The notes below the pieces were generated by a model. That model was given only the letters and a program-made list of their open reading frames with translations. It made no database searches and had not been told where the DNA came from. The translations under genes were made by a program, and so were the position numbers. Below are positions 51,974-63,950 of a stretch of 64,000 nucleotides of DNA, piece after piece. Positions within the stretch are counted from its first letter, which is position 1; the number at the start of each line of letters is the position of its first letter. This DNA is from Geosiphon pyriformis (taxonomy: Eukaryota > Glomeromycota > Glomeromycetes > Archaeosporales > Geosiphonaceae): positions 1 to 64,000 of the forward strand of contig JAAOMT010000515.1 of NCBI GenBank assembly GCA_016748015.1. The letters are read 5' to 3'.

Positions 51974-54515
51974 TGTTCTTTTTTTTTAATATTGAGCTCT
52001 GTTAAAACCCTTTAAATTTCTTAAATTTTCTTTTTAGATTAGCTTTATAACTTTTTTCTCAAAAATTATTTGGGCAATATTGGTCTGCAATTTTTCAAAT
52101 TAAATATTAACAATTTTTTCCAATTAATTAATAGTTACCATATTTATTGTTAAATATAACAATATTTTTAAACAGTCTTAAAACTCTGTTTGTAATTAAT
52201 ATATTGTTTATGTCTGTATGAATAGATTGTTTTTTTCCACAAATTGTTCGAGTTATTATATATTGTTCTATTAAATATTTATTTGTTTTATCTATATATA
52301 AATTCTAAATATAAAGTTTTTATTCTAAGTAATAATAGCAAAAGTTTCTTGGAAATTGTTGTGTCTACTATTTTTAATTTTTTTTATTAACTTCTTATAT
52401 AATTTTGTTGTCTTTAATGTTTCTATAAATATTTTTACTTTTGTTATTATATTTTTTACTATATTTTTATGTTTTACATATACTTTATATTATATCTCAT
52501 ATTAGAGTTTCAGTTTTTTTTTAGTATTTTTATATTGAATAATTTGTTAATTAATTGTAATTTTTATGTTTAGTTGTTAATATTTGATCAATTGGAATAG
52601 TTGTTGAACTAGTAAATGAATATTGTTAATAATTTTTATTTTTTTATTTGCTTTTATTATATGTATTGGTTTTTTATATACTGTTCTTGTAAATTAATTT
52701 GATATGTTTGTGTAAATAATTATAATTGGTTCTAGATCTTGTAAAATTTTATCTAATTGAATTAATATTTTTTATATTTTTAGTTGTAAAATATTATATA
52801 TAAATAATAATACTATATTGTAATATGGTTTTAATCAATTTTTATGTGCTGTTTTAGCTAAGATTTTGTTGTTTTATCTTAATTTATAAGCTTTATTTCT
52901 TAGAATTTTTTCAATGTAAAATAGTCTGTCCTATTTGAAATCAAATTTTCTACTCTATTGTTTTTCTATTTTAATATAATATAAGAATACTTTGTTTTCA
53001 ATTTTGAATTCGACTGATTTATCTGATAACTGATTATCATGTTATTTTTTTTATTTTGCTTGTAATTTTTGTATGTTATTAACTGCTTTTTATCTTGTAT
53101 TTTCTAAAGTTTCTATTAAGTCATATGTTCTTTTCAAAAATGTTTTTTGAAAGTTGGTTTCTGTTATTAGTTCAGTTGAATATGTATTGATATTTATCTT
53201 AACTGGTATTATAGCTGTTTTATTATAGACTAATTTAAATAGTGTTGCTTATATAATATCTTGCTTTATTGTCTAATAAGCAAATAATACTAATAGTATG
53301 AACAAATCTTATTCATTTTGGTTTTTTTGGCTGATTTTGGCTATTGCTTTATATAATATTCTGTTGAATCTTTTAATTAAGCCAATTGTTTATGAATGAT
53401 ATAATGATGATAATAGTCTTTTAATTTTAAATTTTTGATTTAATTTTGTTAATGTTTTGTTTACAAAGTAAGTTCTTTGGTCTGATAACAATTTTTTTGA
53501 ACATTTATGTTGACAAATCAAATTTTGATATACAAATTTGGTTACAAATTTTGTATTTGCTTTTTGAATTGCTTTAGCTTCTGGCTATTTTGTAAGATAG
53601 TCTATAGCTACTGCTATATATTAGTTGTTTTTACTAATTAATATCAATAATTTAATTAAGTCAATTCTAATTTAATTAAATAGTTGTTTTACTTTGATTG
53701 ATTTTAATAATTTATTGGGTTTTATTTCTTTTTTTCTCTGACAAACATTACAACTTTAAACATATTAAATAATATTTGAATATATTGATAGCTAATAGTA
53801 TTTTTTTCTGGTTTTTTTTATAATTGCTTCTTTATGAAAATGTTTTGCAGTTAGATCTAAATACAAGTTGAACAATATTGTTTCTTTTTTTGGTTTTGTG
53901 ATTACTCTGAATGACTGGTTTTGATTTTTTTTGTTTTTTTAATATAATATATTTTGGTAAGTAATAAAATATTTTAATTGTTGTTTTATGTTGTTTTGTT
54001 TTTTTTGAAATAATTTTTTCTTGAACTGTTAAGTATTAATATAATATTAAAGTTGTTAATATTTTTGTGTGTTTATTTTTTGTTATATTTTTGGATTGAA
54101 ATATTTAGATTTGTTTTATTTATGATAAACTATTAACATTTCCATTTTTTTTCTCTTTTTATAATATATAATATAATTAAATAGTGATAATTATATTTTC
54201 TATCTTATATAATAATTATTTTCAAATTTTTGTTTCTGAATTAATATTAATTTTTTGTAATAAGTATATATATTAAACTTTTGACTTAAATATTTTTTCT
54301 ATTTAATGAAAGCCCAATAGATAGCTAAATATTCTAATACTAAAGTTTCATAGTTTTTTTTGGCTGAACTTAAACTTTAGTTAATATATGTCTTAAATGT
54401 TCTTATTTATCAATTTTTTTGTGACAATACAGCTTCTAATATTTGACTAAATGCATTGGTAGTAATTATGAATGATTTTTTATAATTTGAATAAATTAAT
54501 ATTAAAGCTTATTAT
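51974..54515 (-). pseudogene. RNase H - integrase - tail of array D, heavily decayed
   Basis: Aligns by eye to 3194-5660 of element B in order: unassigned tail (51974-52800), integrase C-terminal part and core (52850-54090; for example text matching the B integrase near 53470-53560), spacer, and RNase H (54290-54510). Stops in every frame; changes from B are nearly all C to T and G to A. It ends abruptly in RNase H at about 54515. Confidence 0.75.
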
Positions 54516-54600
54516 GCTATCTAATAATATTTTTTTGTTTGGCTGTATTGTTTAATTCTTTAATATTACATATAGCAATTTTCTAGTTAAATCTGTCATT
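54516..54600. other. Junction, nothing recognised
   Basis: AT-rich stretch between array D and the next LINE remnant; no feature seen. Confidence 0.3.
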
Positions 54601-56259
54601 AAAAAAAATTTTGTTGAAATATCTAAAACAGTATTTATTTAATCTAATCTAACTAACACTAAGCCAATCATGTCTTTAAGTACAGCCAATTTTAATTTTA
54701 AACCACTCATTTTAATTGTTAAATCTTAGAACTACTTGGACTTAAATCTAAAATATAGATAAAATTTGTGATTCATCCATAATTATACTCAAATTAAAAC
54801 TGGAATTCAAAGCTAAAAATAAAGCTGAAGCAAAAAATAAAGAAACAAAAGTTAGAAAAACCAATTTTATACTATTTATTCTGTGCAAAACACCAAAAAT
54901 CTAGTTAGTTAACAATTTTAATAAGTGTTTAAAAAAAATTAAATAAGTTTCAATAGACAAAACATTTTATTAAGAAGAAAAAATCTTAACAATATGCAAA
55001 ATGTTAAAGAAAGATAAACCAGAACCAGAATAAGACATTATTAGAAGTCAAAGATAATAAACCACTTATGTTCATAATTTGTTATCAGCAAAATAAGAGA
55101 TAAAAGTATTTTTCTTGGCATATAATTTGACCAGTTGCAAATAATTCTTATTTAAAACAAACTTTTAAATACTTTTAAAGACAGAAAAATAAAGACATCA
55201 AAAGCATCACACTTCAAAGCAAAATATTTAAAGTGCTTATATTTTTTACATCTAATTAAATTCAATTTAACTTAAGAAAATTTTGCATTATTTAGAATTG
55301 GCTCTGTACAAAATGCAGAATTCAAATTATTTTTTATCTTAAATTTAACTACAGTACAGTAAATCTTATTGCCAGTTTTAAATAACTGATTAATAATATA
55401 AGTTTTCTTATCAGTTTTTTTCAAAAAAATGCTAAAATCATGTACAATTATACTTATAGACAAAGTAAATAAAAGTGTTTTAAAACAATTTTTTAATATT
55501 CAAACATCTTAATTTTCTATAGTTTTTATTATATATACAAAGTTTTTATCAATTAGGAATAACTAATTAAATATCAATTAATCAGCTTAATTTGATTTAG
55601 CAAATTCTATTATAGTCTTCTATTAAAGTTTAATAAGTTGCAATTTAATAAACACAATTTGATTATATTTAGATATTACAGTAATAATTATTTTTTTAGG
55701 TGTATTTATAAAAATTTTTTTAATTACTACAGTCTAATCTGACTTAATTCTTTGTTTTTTGATATTGTTATTTATAATAATTCCTTTTTTTTTGGTAAAT
55801 AATACAGCTTTTTTCATGTTTTCTTTTAAAGTAAACATAGATTTAATAATTTGTTTAAATATTGAGAGAGTAATAACTTTTCTAAAACCATTAATTAATA
55901 AAATTTTTTTTCTAATTGTTTAAGTCTTTGCTGTTGCCAATTTATTCTTTACAGCCAAAAAATTAATGTCCAATATAAAATATTTCTTGACAGATACTTC
56001 TACTTAAGTTTTAATATCTTAAAATTAATTCATTTTTTATTTAAAAGCACTGAAAAACAAAAGAAAAGCACAACTTTATTATTATTTAAACTGTATTCTA
56101 ATATTCTAATAGAGAAGCCAATTATTCTACTAGTATTAATTTTTTTAGTTTTAAAAGTATTTATGTTTAAGTTAAAATAACTCTTATTTTTACTGTCAGT
56201 TTTATATTTAGCACTATTATTAACAAAAAAAACTATTAGCATCTTTTTATTAGTATTCA
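54601..56259 (-). pseudogene. LINE ORF1 of a second family, decayed
   Basis: The minus strand reads VKKYFILDINFLAVKNK, ATAKT, KKILLINGFRKVITLSIF, TLKENMKKAVLFTKKKG (about 56000-55760), then an RRM-like part VVIKKIFINTPKKIIIT (about 55720) and, in 55463-55272, KTYIINQLFKTGNKIYCTVV and LNSAFCTEPI. The wording resembles RRM-bearing ORF1 proteins I know from LINEs of mycorrhizal fungi (memory, not a search). Different from the ORF1 at 29360-31490. The 5' part runs into the assembly gap. Confidence 0.55.
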
Positions 56260-56959
56260 NNNNNNNNNNNNNNNNNNNNNNNNNNNNNNNNNNNNNNNNN
56301 NNNNNNNNNNNNNNNNNNNNNNNNNNNNNNNNNNNNNNNNNNNNNNNNNNNNNNNNNNNNNNNNNNNNNNNNNNNNNNNNNNNNNNNNNNNNNNNNNNNN
56401 NNNNNNNNNNNNNNNNNNNNNNNNNNNNNNNNNNNNNNNNNNNNNNNNNNNNNNNNNNNNNNNNNNNNNNNNNNNNNNNNNNNNNNNNNNNNNNNNNNNN
56501 NNNNNNNNNNNNNNNNNNNNNNNNNNNNNNNNNNNNNNNNNNNNNNNNNNNNNNNNNNNNNNNNNNNNNNNNNNNNNNNNNNNNNNNNNNNNNNNNNNNN
56601 NNNNNNNNNNNNNNNNNNNNNNNNNNNNNNNNNNNNNNNNNNNNNNNNNNNNNNNNNNNNNNNNNNNNNNNNNNNNNNNNNNNNNNNNNNNNNNNNNNNN
56701 NNNNNNNNNNNNNNNNNNNNNNNNNNNNNNNNNNNNNNNNNNNNNNNNNNNNNNNNNNNNNNNNNNNNNNNNNNNNNNNNNNNNNNNNNNNNNNNNNNNN
56801 NNNNNNNNNNNNNNNNNNNNNNNNNNNNNNNNNNNNNNNNNNNNNNNNNNNNNNNNNNNNNNNNNNNNNNNNNNNNNNNNNNNNNNNNNNNNNNNNNNNN
56901 NNNNNNNNNNNNNNNNNNNNNNNNNNNNNNNNNNNNNNNNNNNNNNNNNNNNNNNNNNN
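56260..56959. other. Assembly gap, 700 N
   Basis: Exactly 700 undetermined bases. The sequences on both sides are LINE ORF1-like on the minus strand. The true length and content are unknown. Confidence 0.99.
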
Positions 56960-58791
56960 GTTTCCAAAGAGATATCAAATTAGAAAACATATTATTATTA
57001 AAAGATAACAAACTTACATAAAAGCCAGACATATCAACATTTTCAAACCCATACTTAGCTTTCAAAACAACCACTTTCTACTCCAACTTACTAACAACTC
57101 TGTTAAAAGTACTCATGTAAACCAAAACTTTATTAATTCTAAGACCAAGAGCAAAACTTAAAACCAGATCACAATTAATAAATTGTTCAAAAACTTTGAT
57201 CATAAAGCCAACAGACTTAACAATAGATTCAACCAAAACAGAAAGCTTGGCCAAATCAGGATTTCAGAAATGTTAATTAAGAAAATACCAAAAAATTTTC
57301 AACAGCCACAGAAAAAGCAGAAGCCACCAAAAGAGAAAACTCAGAAAGAACAGGGGGAACAGATGCTTTTGCATAAGACAAAGAACTAACAAAATGTGAT
57401 TTAAACATCTTGAGGGCTTTAGAAGAGAGAGGTAGAGCAATTTTGCAGTCCATAGCCAAGTGGCCTATCTCTTAATACTGAAAACAATATTAACAACCAG
57501 AGGTTTTCTATTAGATATGATATTTTCTTAGTGTATTAGTCTTTAGTATTGTAGCATTCAAATCAATCTGAGAACCAAATATAACCAAAGCAAACCAAAA
57601 ACAATAATTAAACTCAGAAGAATAGGAAATAAAACATGTCTGACCACCAACTTAAGAAATCATATCACTAATTTTAAAAACTGTATAGCCAAAGGGAAAA
57701 TTGACCAACTTGGCCTTAAATCTATTATAAGACAGAATAGTTTCATTTTGATTTACCAAAAAAAAAATTCTAATACTATCCTTGTTCACTAAAACTGACC
57801 AGTAATTGAGAGCAGATATAACAACATTCAAATTCTTAAAGTAAACAACAACATATTACCAAATACCAGCAGATTTTAACTAAATATAATAAATTTCACC
57901 AAAGACATCAAGAGTCATCTTAATATTAGCAGCAGATATACCCAAAGACACATCACACAATATAATAGCAGCAAAAGAAAAGTCAAACTCAGAAACCACT
58001 AAAAACTTGACAATTTTAAAAATAGTACTAAGCACCAAAAAGGAGGCCACTCACCCAGTAAATCTTTAATAACTAGTAATAATTTCTCAAGCACTATTAG
58101 TGACAGCACCAGAAACCAAAAAAGAAGATAAATCAGTTTCTATCTGATCAGTCCAGTTCTCAAAAACAAAGTAACCCAATAGAAGATGGTTGTTTTGCTT
58201 CCAGAACTGGTGAAAATTTGCCAGAAGACACCATATTAGGCAACACAATTAGTAATTGATTTTGGTCTATCTTGAAAGATGTACTGGATAATACAGTAAA
58301 AATTTCACCTAAAATATCAATTGGAACCACAAAGAGGTTTGATGTAATAATAATAAAAACAAATAACTGCTCTTACTTTTCTGAACTTTTGGTTTTTTTG
58401 ATCATTTTTTTTGAAAAAAAGATATTAGCAATACCAAATATTGAAGTTATAGAAAAGAATACCAGCTTGTTAACTGATTATTTATTAAACACTTTTGAGC
58501 TCTTAGTAAAAGTAAAGGCAATACTGAGACTAACCTAAATATATTTTTTTGAAGAAACTTTGACTGATAAAAAACTAGTCAAAGATAAAGAAATTGCTTC
58601 AATAGCTATCAAAAACAGCTTTTTATGATTATTAGGTAAAGAAAAGACTTCTAAAACGTTTTGTTTAGTTGTTTTTATTACAGAAAGAGCTCTTTTGGTT
58701 GAAATTTTATTAGATATCTCAGAAAAAATATCAATTGCAGCTTTTTTACTTTTTGCTTTGGTCATGGTCATAAAATTAAGAAAACAAAAAG
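56960..58791 (-). pseudogene. LINE ORF1 fragment 4, 5' end preserved
   Basis: Starts at about 58791 next to the tail repeat of the following LINE. MTMTKAKSKKAAIDIF at 58771 matches the ORF1 start at 31490. It continues through KVSSKKYI, a Ser/Thr-rich part, RRM-like segments, the knuckle with His kept (GHLAMDC, about 57440), the coiled-coil-like end (VVVLKAKYGFENVDMSGF, 57074-57000) and into the gap. Many stops. Confidence 0.7.
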
Positions 58792-58826
58792 TATTTATTT
58801 ATTTATTTTTTTTATTTATTTATTTA
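58792..58826 (-). repeat. (TAAA)n tail repeat of the LINE
   Basis: TTTA/TATT tandem repeat on the plus strand; on the minus strand it is the simple-repeat 3' tail of the ORF2-bearing LINE. Confidence 0.8.
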
Positions 58827-58939
58827 ACGAGTGAGGTTCAAATACTACCTAGTACAATACATCATACTAGTGATCTAAACTAGGTATGAATCATGCTTTT
58901 TCTATACGTGACCAGCCACTCAGACTAGTCAGGACAACA

Positions 58940-60355
58940 CTAGGCACCTATATGCACCGAGACCAAGTTACCAACATCTGAAAAGAATAAACAAGATTTA
59001 CGAAACCCAAAACTAACACCAAGTGCATCAACAATACCCAACAATCTAACCACACCAGACGAAAGCACCAAAGAAAGACCAGAAACTGAGACAGGAATAG
59101 AGCCATCACATGGGATCAAGCCACCTTTCTCCATAACAGCTCTGTGTTTCGCACACACCAGCCAAATATCATCATGGAATACAAGACAGAATTCGCAAAC
59201 AAATGCCACAATATTTTGAGCCGTGGTTTTAGAGTCCTTGAAAACAAAAAGAGATTCACGATACCACTCATTGAAAACAAAGCCCTTACATATAGCCGTA
59301 CTAACAACAGCATCGGAAGCGCAAGCAGAAAACAACTGTGAAACACATGAAGTCGAGTGAAATAAACCTGAGCATGTTTCCCAAACAGATGCATAAGCAT
59401 TCATCAACCGAGCATGATCACCAGCATTGAATGGGCACGAAAACACATGATCTGAAATCTCAACATCACCACAGAACAAACACATCACACTGGGGTACCT
59501 CTTATCGTAAAGTCGCTTTCGCACAACAACAGGAAGATGATGATGCAATGCCTCCATAAAATATGTCCGAAAACCAGCAGTATGAGCACTAGTGAAACCA
59601 GTGGCCAAATGAGAGTTCGGATGCCACACCAAACATGATTTGAACCAATCAACATCAGCACATAGGCTGTCTACCAATACCCAAGAACCAGAACCGACTT
59701 CCCAATGTGCACGGTGAATAGAGCAAAAAACACCATGAACAAAATGCCTAGAATTACCAGAAACCACAGTACCGCCAGCCTTGAGGAAATGTTCATTGAT
59801 CCTGTGAGGAAGATGCACACCAGAAAACGCAGCAGTTCTAACCAAAGTGTCAGCATGCTCATTGCCCAAGACTCCAGAGTGACCACTAACTTTAATCCAA
59901 TTAACATCTAAATTTTTGCGATGAATGATATTAGAAATATGGTGGCGTTCGACCCAACACTGATTCCTGAAATCAGGACACTCCAACAATAACTCTGATT
60001 TGTATGCATCCAAAGTGGCCTGGCTGTCCGAAAACAGATTAACCGGATGAAAAGGAGGAACACACTCGAGAGCCAAAGCAATGGCCTGCAGCTCTGTCAT
60101 GGTAGAAGAAACCAAACCAGAAACTTTCACACCCAAACCCAAATCAATGTCCTCAAAAAAAACAGCTGCTCCAGCCTTTATACCAAGAGTACCCAGCCCA
60201 CACAGAGAACCATCCATAAACAGAGAAAGGCGATCGGAATCAACTTCCAATAAGCGATTGCAAACAACATCAAACTCGCAAGACCCAAGTACATTAGACG
60301 AGTCGACATCCAGCAGCAAAAGAAAACAAACAGGAGATGACCCAGAACCAGACAA
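58940..60355 (-). CDS. LINE ORF2: RNase H and C-terminal CCHC
   Basis: 471-residue open frame. RNase H type I with all four acidic residues: D48 (LFMDGSL), E88 (MTELQAIA), D110 (FSDSQATL) and D169 (HSGVLGNEHADTLV); it removes RNA from the RNA-DNA hybrid. A zinc knuckle C292-C295-H303-C307 (CLFCGDVEISDHVFSC, CX2CX7HX3C) follows, as usual near the end of such LINE proteins. Ends with TAG/TAA near 58938. The Met at 60355 is internal: the frame continues upstream and is separated from RT only by two TGA codons that replace Trp (about 60411-60432). Confidence 0.88.
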   Translation of the reverse strand: MSGSGSSPVCFLLLLDVDSSNVLGSCEFDVVCNRLLEVDSDRLSLFMDGSLCGLGTLGIKAGAAVFFEDIDLGLGVKVSGLVSSTMTELQAIALALECVPPFHPVNLFSDSQATLDAYKSELLLECPDFRNQCWVERHHISNIIHRKNLDVNWIKVSGHSGVLGNEHADTLVRTAAFSGVHLPHRINEHFLKAGGTVVSGNSRHFVHGVFCSIHRAHWEVGSGSWVLVDSLCADVDWFKSCLVWHPNSHLATGFTSAHTAGFRTYFMEALHHHLPVVVRKRLYDKRYPSVMCLFCGDVEISDHVFSCPFNAGDHARLMNAYASVWETCSGLFHSTSCVSQLFSACASDAVVSTAICKGFVFNEWYRESLFVFKDSKTTAQNIVAFVCEFCLVFHDDIWLVCAKHRAVMEKGGLIPCDGSIPVSVSGLSLVLSSGVVRLLGIVDALGVSFGFRKSCLFFSDVGNLVSVHIGA

Positions 60356-60430
60356 AAAGTGAACAGCAGCATTGAACCAATCAGGAATCGGGCCCCAAGG
60401 GTCCAGTCTCTTTCACTGTTTGAAAGTCCC

Positions 60431-61621
60431 TCATTCGAAAACAGAACCAGTTTGATTGCGAAGCTGCTCAACAAAGACAATTCCATATCGCCGAAGTGAA
60501 GAAACACATTTATAAAAAGTAAATTCACCAAGAACAATAGACATTGGGATCCCCTTTTGAAAATGAAAAACATTGGTCACAAGACCACCCAGAGAAAGGT
60601 CGCAACCCAAAAAAATCCAGACGACACCAGCCAAAAAATTATTCAAAGGACTGACATTAATACGAGAAGAGAAAAGCAGGGAGTGATGAGGGTGCCAGCT
60701 AAGAACCTGTAAATCATGAGACCTATGTGCGAACAGGTGGCCCAAAATACCCACTGAATTGGCAAAACAAACAACAGCAGTTGACTTGTTCTCAGCCTGG
60801 ACCTGTTCAAAAGATTTCAACCTGTACAGAGAAAGATGATGAATAGCATCATTGAGGAAGTCGAGCAGCAGGCCAGATTTGGACTTCAAACCTTTATGAA
60901 TCATAGCATCCCATTTTGCACACACACTAATAGGAACAAAACTAAACTGAGTCCTGTAGGCAATTATGAGATGAAAAACCGCTGACACCAAATACGAGAA
61001 CTGCTTATCAGAGATAGCCTTTCTCAGAACAAGGTTGGTAAAAAACCAGACATCCAAGTGTGTCTTAGCCAAGCTAGGCTTCGACAAACCTTCAGTAGAC
61101 AGAAAGATACCCAGGTACTGGTGAGGCTCTCCCCTTTTGGCTATCGAAATAGGCAAACCACTGATTAACAAATGAGGGCTGGAAACCCTGCAATTAATGA
61201 GAATGGCCACCGTTTTGTCATTATTGATCAAAATGTCATTGACTCGAAAAAACTCACTAGCAACATTGAGAATATGTTGGGTGGCAGCCTGGCTGCTACC
61301 AATCCAAATTGTATCATCGACGAAAGCACCAGCAGCGAGGAAAGAAGTCAAACCAGCCCGAAATTTAGTGCGACCAGTGTTGGCAACAAAACGAGAGTCT
61401 AACCTGTATCTGCATATACTTTTTTGTCTCTTGACTTCACACAAAAGGGGATCATAAAATATGCGCCAGAGAAGAGGAGAAAACACCTCCTCTTGATCCA
61501 AACCATCATGTACCCAATATCCATCAGTCAACCCAAAATCTGTCATAACTCTGTTGACCCAATCATTGTGGATACTACCAAAAAACCGAATGAACTTGTT
61601 ACACATTTTTATTCTGACCAA
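60431..61621 (-). CDS. LINE ORF2: reverse transcriptase, palm to thumb
   Basis: 396-residue open frame. Active-site box AFVDDTIW near residue 121 (FxDD type). Before it VFSPLLWRIFYDPLL (motif for the QG-x-x-SPLL region, with Gln-Gly changed to Glu-Glu), after it the GEPHQYLGIFLS thumb segment. Continues directly from the fingers part after one TGA in place of Arg/Trp near 61664 (QDM-stop-KAYNSVSW). Carries out target-primed reverse transcription. Confidence 0.88.
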   Translation of the reverse strand: MVRIKMCNKFIRFFGSIHNDWVNRVMTDFGLTDGYWVHDGLDQEEVFSPLLWRIFYDPLLCEVKRQKSICRYRLDSRFVANTGRTKFRAGLTSFLAAGAFVDDTIWIGSSQAATQHILNVASEFFRVNDILINNDKTVAILINCRVSSPHLLISGLPISIAKRGEPHQYLGIFLSTEGLSKPSLAKTHLDVWFFTNLVLRKAISDKQFSYLVSAVFHLIIAYRTQFSFVPISVCAKWDAMIHKGLKSKSGLLLDFLNDAIHHLSLYRLKSFEQVQAENKSTAVVCFANSVGILGHLFAHRSHDLQVLSWHPHHSLLFSSRINVSPLNNFLAGVVWIFLGCDLSLGGLVTNVFHFQKGIPMSIVLGEFTFYKCVSSLRRYGIVFVEQLRNQTGSVFE

Positions 61622-62545
61622 GCTCTTTCTCAGATGCTCCCAGCTAACTGAATTATAAGCCTTTCACATGTCTTGTAAGACCAGCCACAGCTCTCGGTTT
61701 TTCTCCAGAGCATTCTCAATGACTGAACCAATAGCAAAAATAGGAGACTGCGTGGTCGTGCCTTTTAAAACAGAAAAATTATCCCCCTTCAAAACGTCGA
61801 AAACACTATAAGCCGAAAAAATTCTGTCTGAAAGCACTTTAGAAAGGATTTTGCGAGCTGTCTCAACCAAAGCAATAGGACGGGTATTCATGAGAATGTC
61901 TTCCTACTTATATGGTTTGGGGATTATCAACACCCAAGCCTCCTTCCAAGGCCCAGGAACAGATTCACACTCCAAGCAAGCATTCAAAAGCACTAAAAGC
62001 ATATCCAAAACTGATTTGTCGCAATGTTTCCACAACTCATTCGAGATACCAGAGAGACCAGCTGCCTTCCCATCAGGCAGGTTCGAAACAACACTAGACA
62101 TCTCATCAAAATCAATTAGGCTCATTACACCAGAAAAAGCGTCATCAAAAACATACTCTAAAGGCTGATATTGGCAATCCTAGACACCAGTAACATCAGA
62201 AACTACATTGTGCTTCCTAGTCCATCCCTCCATGACTGCATCTACTTTGGCCTTAACCAAAGCAGGCTCCAAAACCAATTCATTATCAACAACCAGATGA
62301 TCCAAAGTTACTTTGCGAAAAAGACGTTCCAATACACTTTTAATAGTATGACTTTTGTCCAATTCAAAACTTTCCATCCTCTTATCTATCGCCAACCTGA
62401 TTTGAGATTCCTTAACTCGCTCTGCTTCCGACATTTTGGATGTGCAATAAGACTTTTTGACCTTAGACAAAACTGACCGAATAGCATTGAAGTGGGAACC
62501 TGATAGGAAGAGAGACTTCACCGCAGAAGCGTTGACCAAATCCAA
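61622..62545 (-). pseudogene. LINE ORF2: RT fingers and linker
   Basis: Reads LFLSGSHFNAIRSVLSKVKKSY, then LPDGKAAGLSGISNELWKH (RT motif 0/1), VPGPWKEAWVLIIPKP, RPIALVETARKILSKVL and LWLVLQDM. Stops at about 62178, 61902 and 61662, each explained by one transition at a Trp, Gln or Arg codon. Confidence 0.85.
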
Positions 62546-63195
62546 ACCTTCTTACCTGTCAAGCAAGGATGTAAACTCCCCAGCAAAATCCATATAAGAT
62601 GCTTTAACCAACTTAGACACCAAGAGCTCTAGCTTGTGAAATTTGGACGAATTCTTGCTAAAACTTTTATCATATCCTTTGAACCACTTTTTCTTGAAAA
62701 CTGCCTCAGCAGACAGACACATCACTCTATGGAGAGTGACTCACATCGAATCCAAGTCTGAGCGGACCTTGGCTGCAAAAAAATCATCATGAAGCATAGC
62801 AGCATTTGCCGCCGTATCTTCTTTAAATTTGGCCCATTTAACATCATTCGCACCTTTGCAATCGTACTTCCAGCAATTTCTATTTGCTTACTTGCGAACA
62901 GAATTCAACTGAACATCGAGCAGACCACCCAAACCCACTAACACTGAGATAGCCTGATGATCAATATTAAAGTATTCCCCAACACCAAACACATCGCGAC
63001 CCACTATCGCATTAACCAGATTTGAAGAAACAAACATAAAATCAATCATCTTAGCAACGCCCCGAGAATTGGACCAAGTCGGCAATTTCCAACAGGAGCT
63101 TCCACCCAAGGCATTAACCAGACCCAAATCCAGACACTTTTTAAAACTTGCACACTTGCGAGAACCGTTGTTACCAGAGGTTTTTGGTCTCTTTT
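62546..63195 (-). pseudogene. LINE ORF2: endonuclease C-terminal part
   Basis: AP-type endonuclease end: TWSNSRGVAKMIDFMFVSS and IDHQAISVLVGL (the conserved D-H pair of the last motif). The endonuclease nicks target DNA. The N-terminal two thirds are missing at about 63195. It then leads through a Lys-rich linker with single stops near 62741 and 62553 into RT. Confidence 0.8.
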
Positions 63196-63343
63196 CTTAA
63201 ATGTTGTTAATGTCTGTTTGTTGTGAATTCATGTTTTCTAGAAGTAGTTAAACCTCCAATAACTGAATTTATCTTCAAATTATCTCTTATAATTTGAACT
63301 GCTGGGCTTATAAGTGGAATGGCCAATTCCGTGCCAGTTGTTT

Positions 63344-63472
63344 TGTGTAGTTACATTGTAGTAAATGTCAACTTTTTCCCAGGAATTGCTCGTCTGGAAG
63401 CTCACCAAAAATGTGTAGTTACTTTGCTGCAAAAGTCAACTCTTCTACAGGAATTTCGTCTGTAGGCTACCC
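63344..63472 (+). repeat. Imperfect 68-bp direct repeat, two units
   Basis: TGTGTAGTTAC at 63344 and 63412 starts two units that also share GTCAACT, CAGGAATT and CGTCTG. About three quarters of positions agree by eye. Confidence 0.7.
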
Positions 63473-63846
63473 TAATGATTGTAATAAGAAAAGAAAAGAA
63501 AAAAATAAAAGAAATGTAAAAGAAATAGAATTTTATCAAGAGAAACGTTTTCTATCCAGGCCTGGAGTCACTAACAGTTTACTGAAATTGGTAGCTAATC
63601 AATTTCAAAATGTTAGTTGGGTTGTGGGAATTTTCCAAGTACAATAATTAAAGAATTTGGTTTTTCGAATTATTTGATATTTATTTCTTTTTGTGTGTAT
63701 AGGAATGGTTTTAAGAAATAAATCTAAAGTAAGATACATTTTCCAGAAGAGAAAAGCTCTTCTTTTATACAATTTGTTGTAGTACTAGTTTATGAACTTG
63801 CACTTTTTCTCTTTGCCCAAATTCCAGCAAACTAAAGATACATTTT

Positions 63847-63950
63847 GATGAACTACAAGTTATTTTGTTGAACTATTAATTAATTTGGGTGAACTATTCA
63901 TAATTTTGGCGAATTTCTGTAAATTTCGGCGAATTTCTGAATGTTACAAA
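63847..63950 (+). repeat. 21-bp degenerate tandem repeat, about five units
   Basis: Units start at 63847, 63868, 63889, 63910 and 63930, with the pattern GAACTATT...ATTTTGG or GAATTTCTG...TTTCGG. Confidence 0.65.

Larger units (their letters stand above)
58827..63195 (-). mobile_element. LINE with ORF2, 5'-truncated
   Basis: Endonuclease C-terminal part, RT, RNase H and zinc knuckle in order on the minus strand, then about 110 bases of 3' UTR and a (TAAA)n tail. ORF1 and most of the endonuclease are missing, as in ordinary 5' truncation. GC content is visibly higher than in the rest of the window, and only single stops break the frame, so it is a younger insertion. TSD not identified. Confidence 0.85.

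Noticed and set aside
56250-57074. 274-aa and 236-aa ORFs on the minus strand
   Set aside because: They are almost entirely the N gap; only about 40 residues at the 57074 end are real, and those belong to LINE ORF1.
60047-60362. Plus-strand ORFs rich in Ser/Arg/Lys
   Set aside because: Antisense to the LINE RNase H frame, which has all catalytic residues.
63411-63647. Host gene
   Set aside because: Short, Lys/Asn-rich, overlaps a direct repeat and has no family signature.
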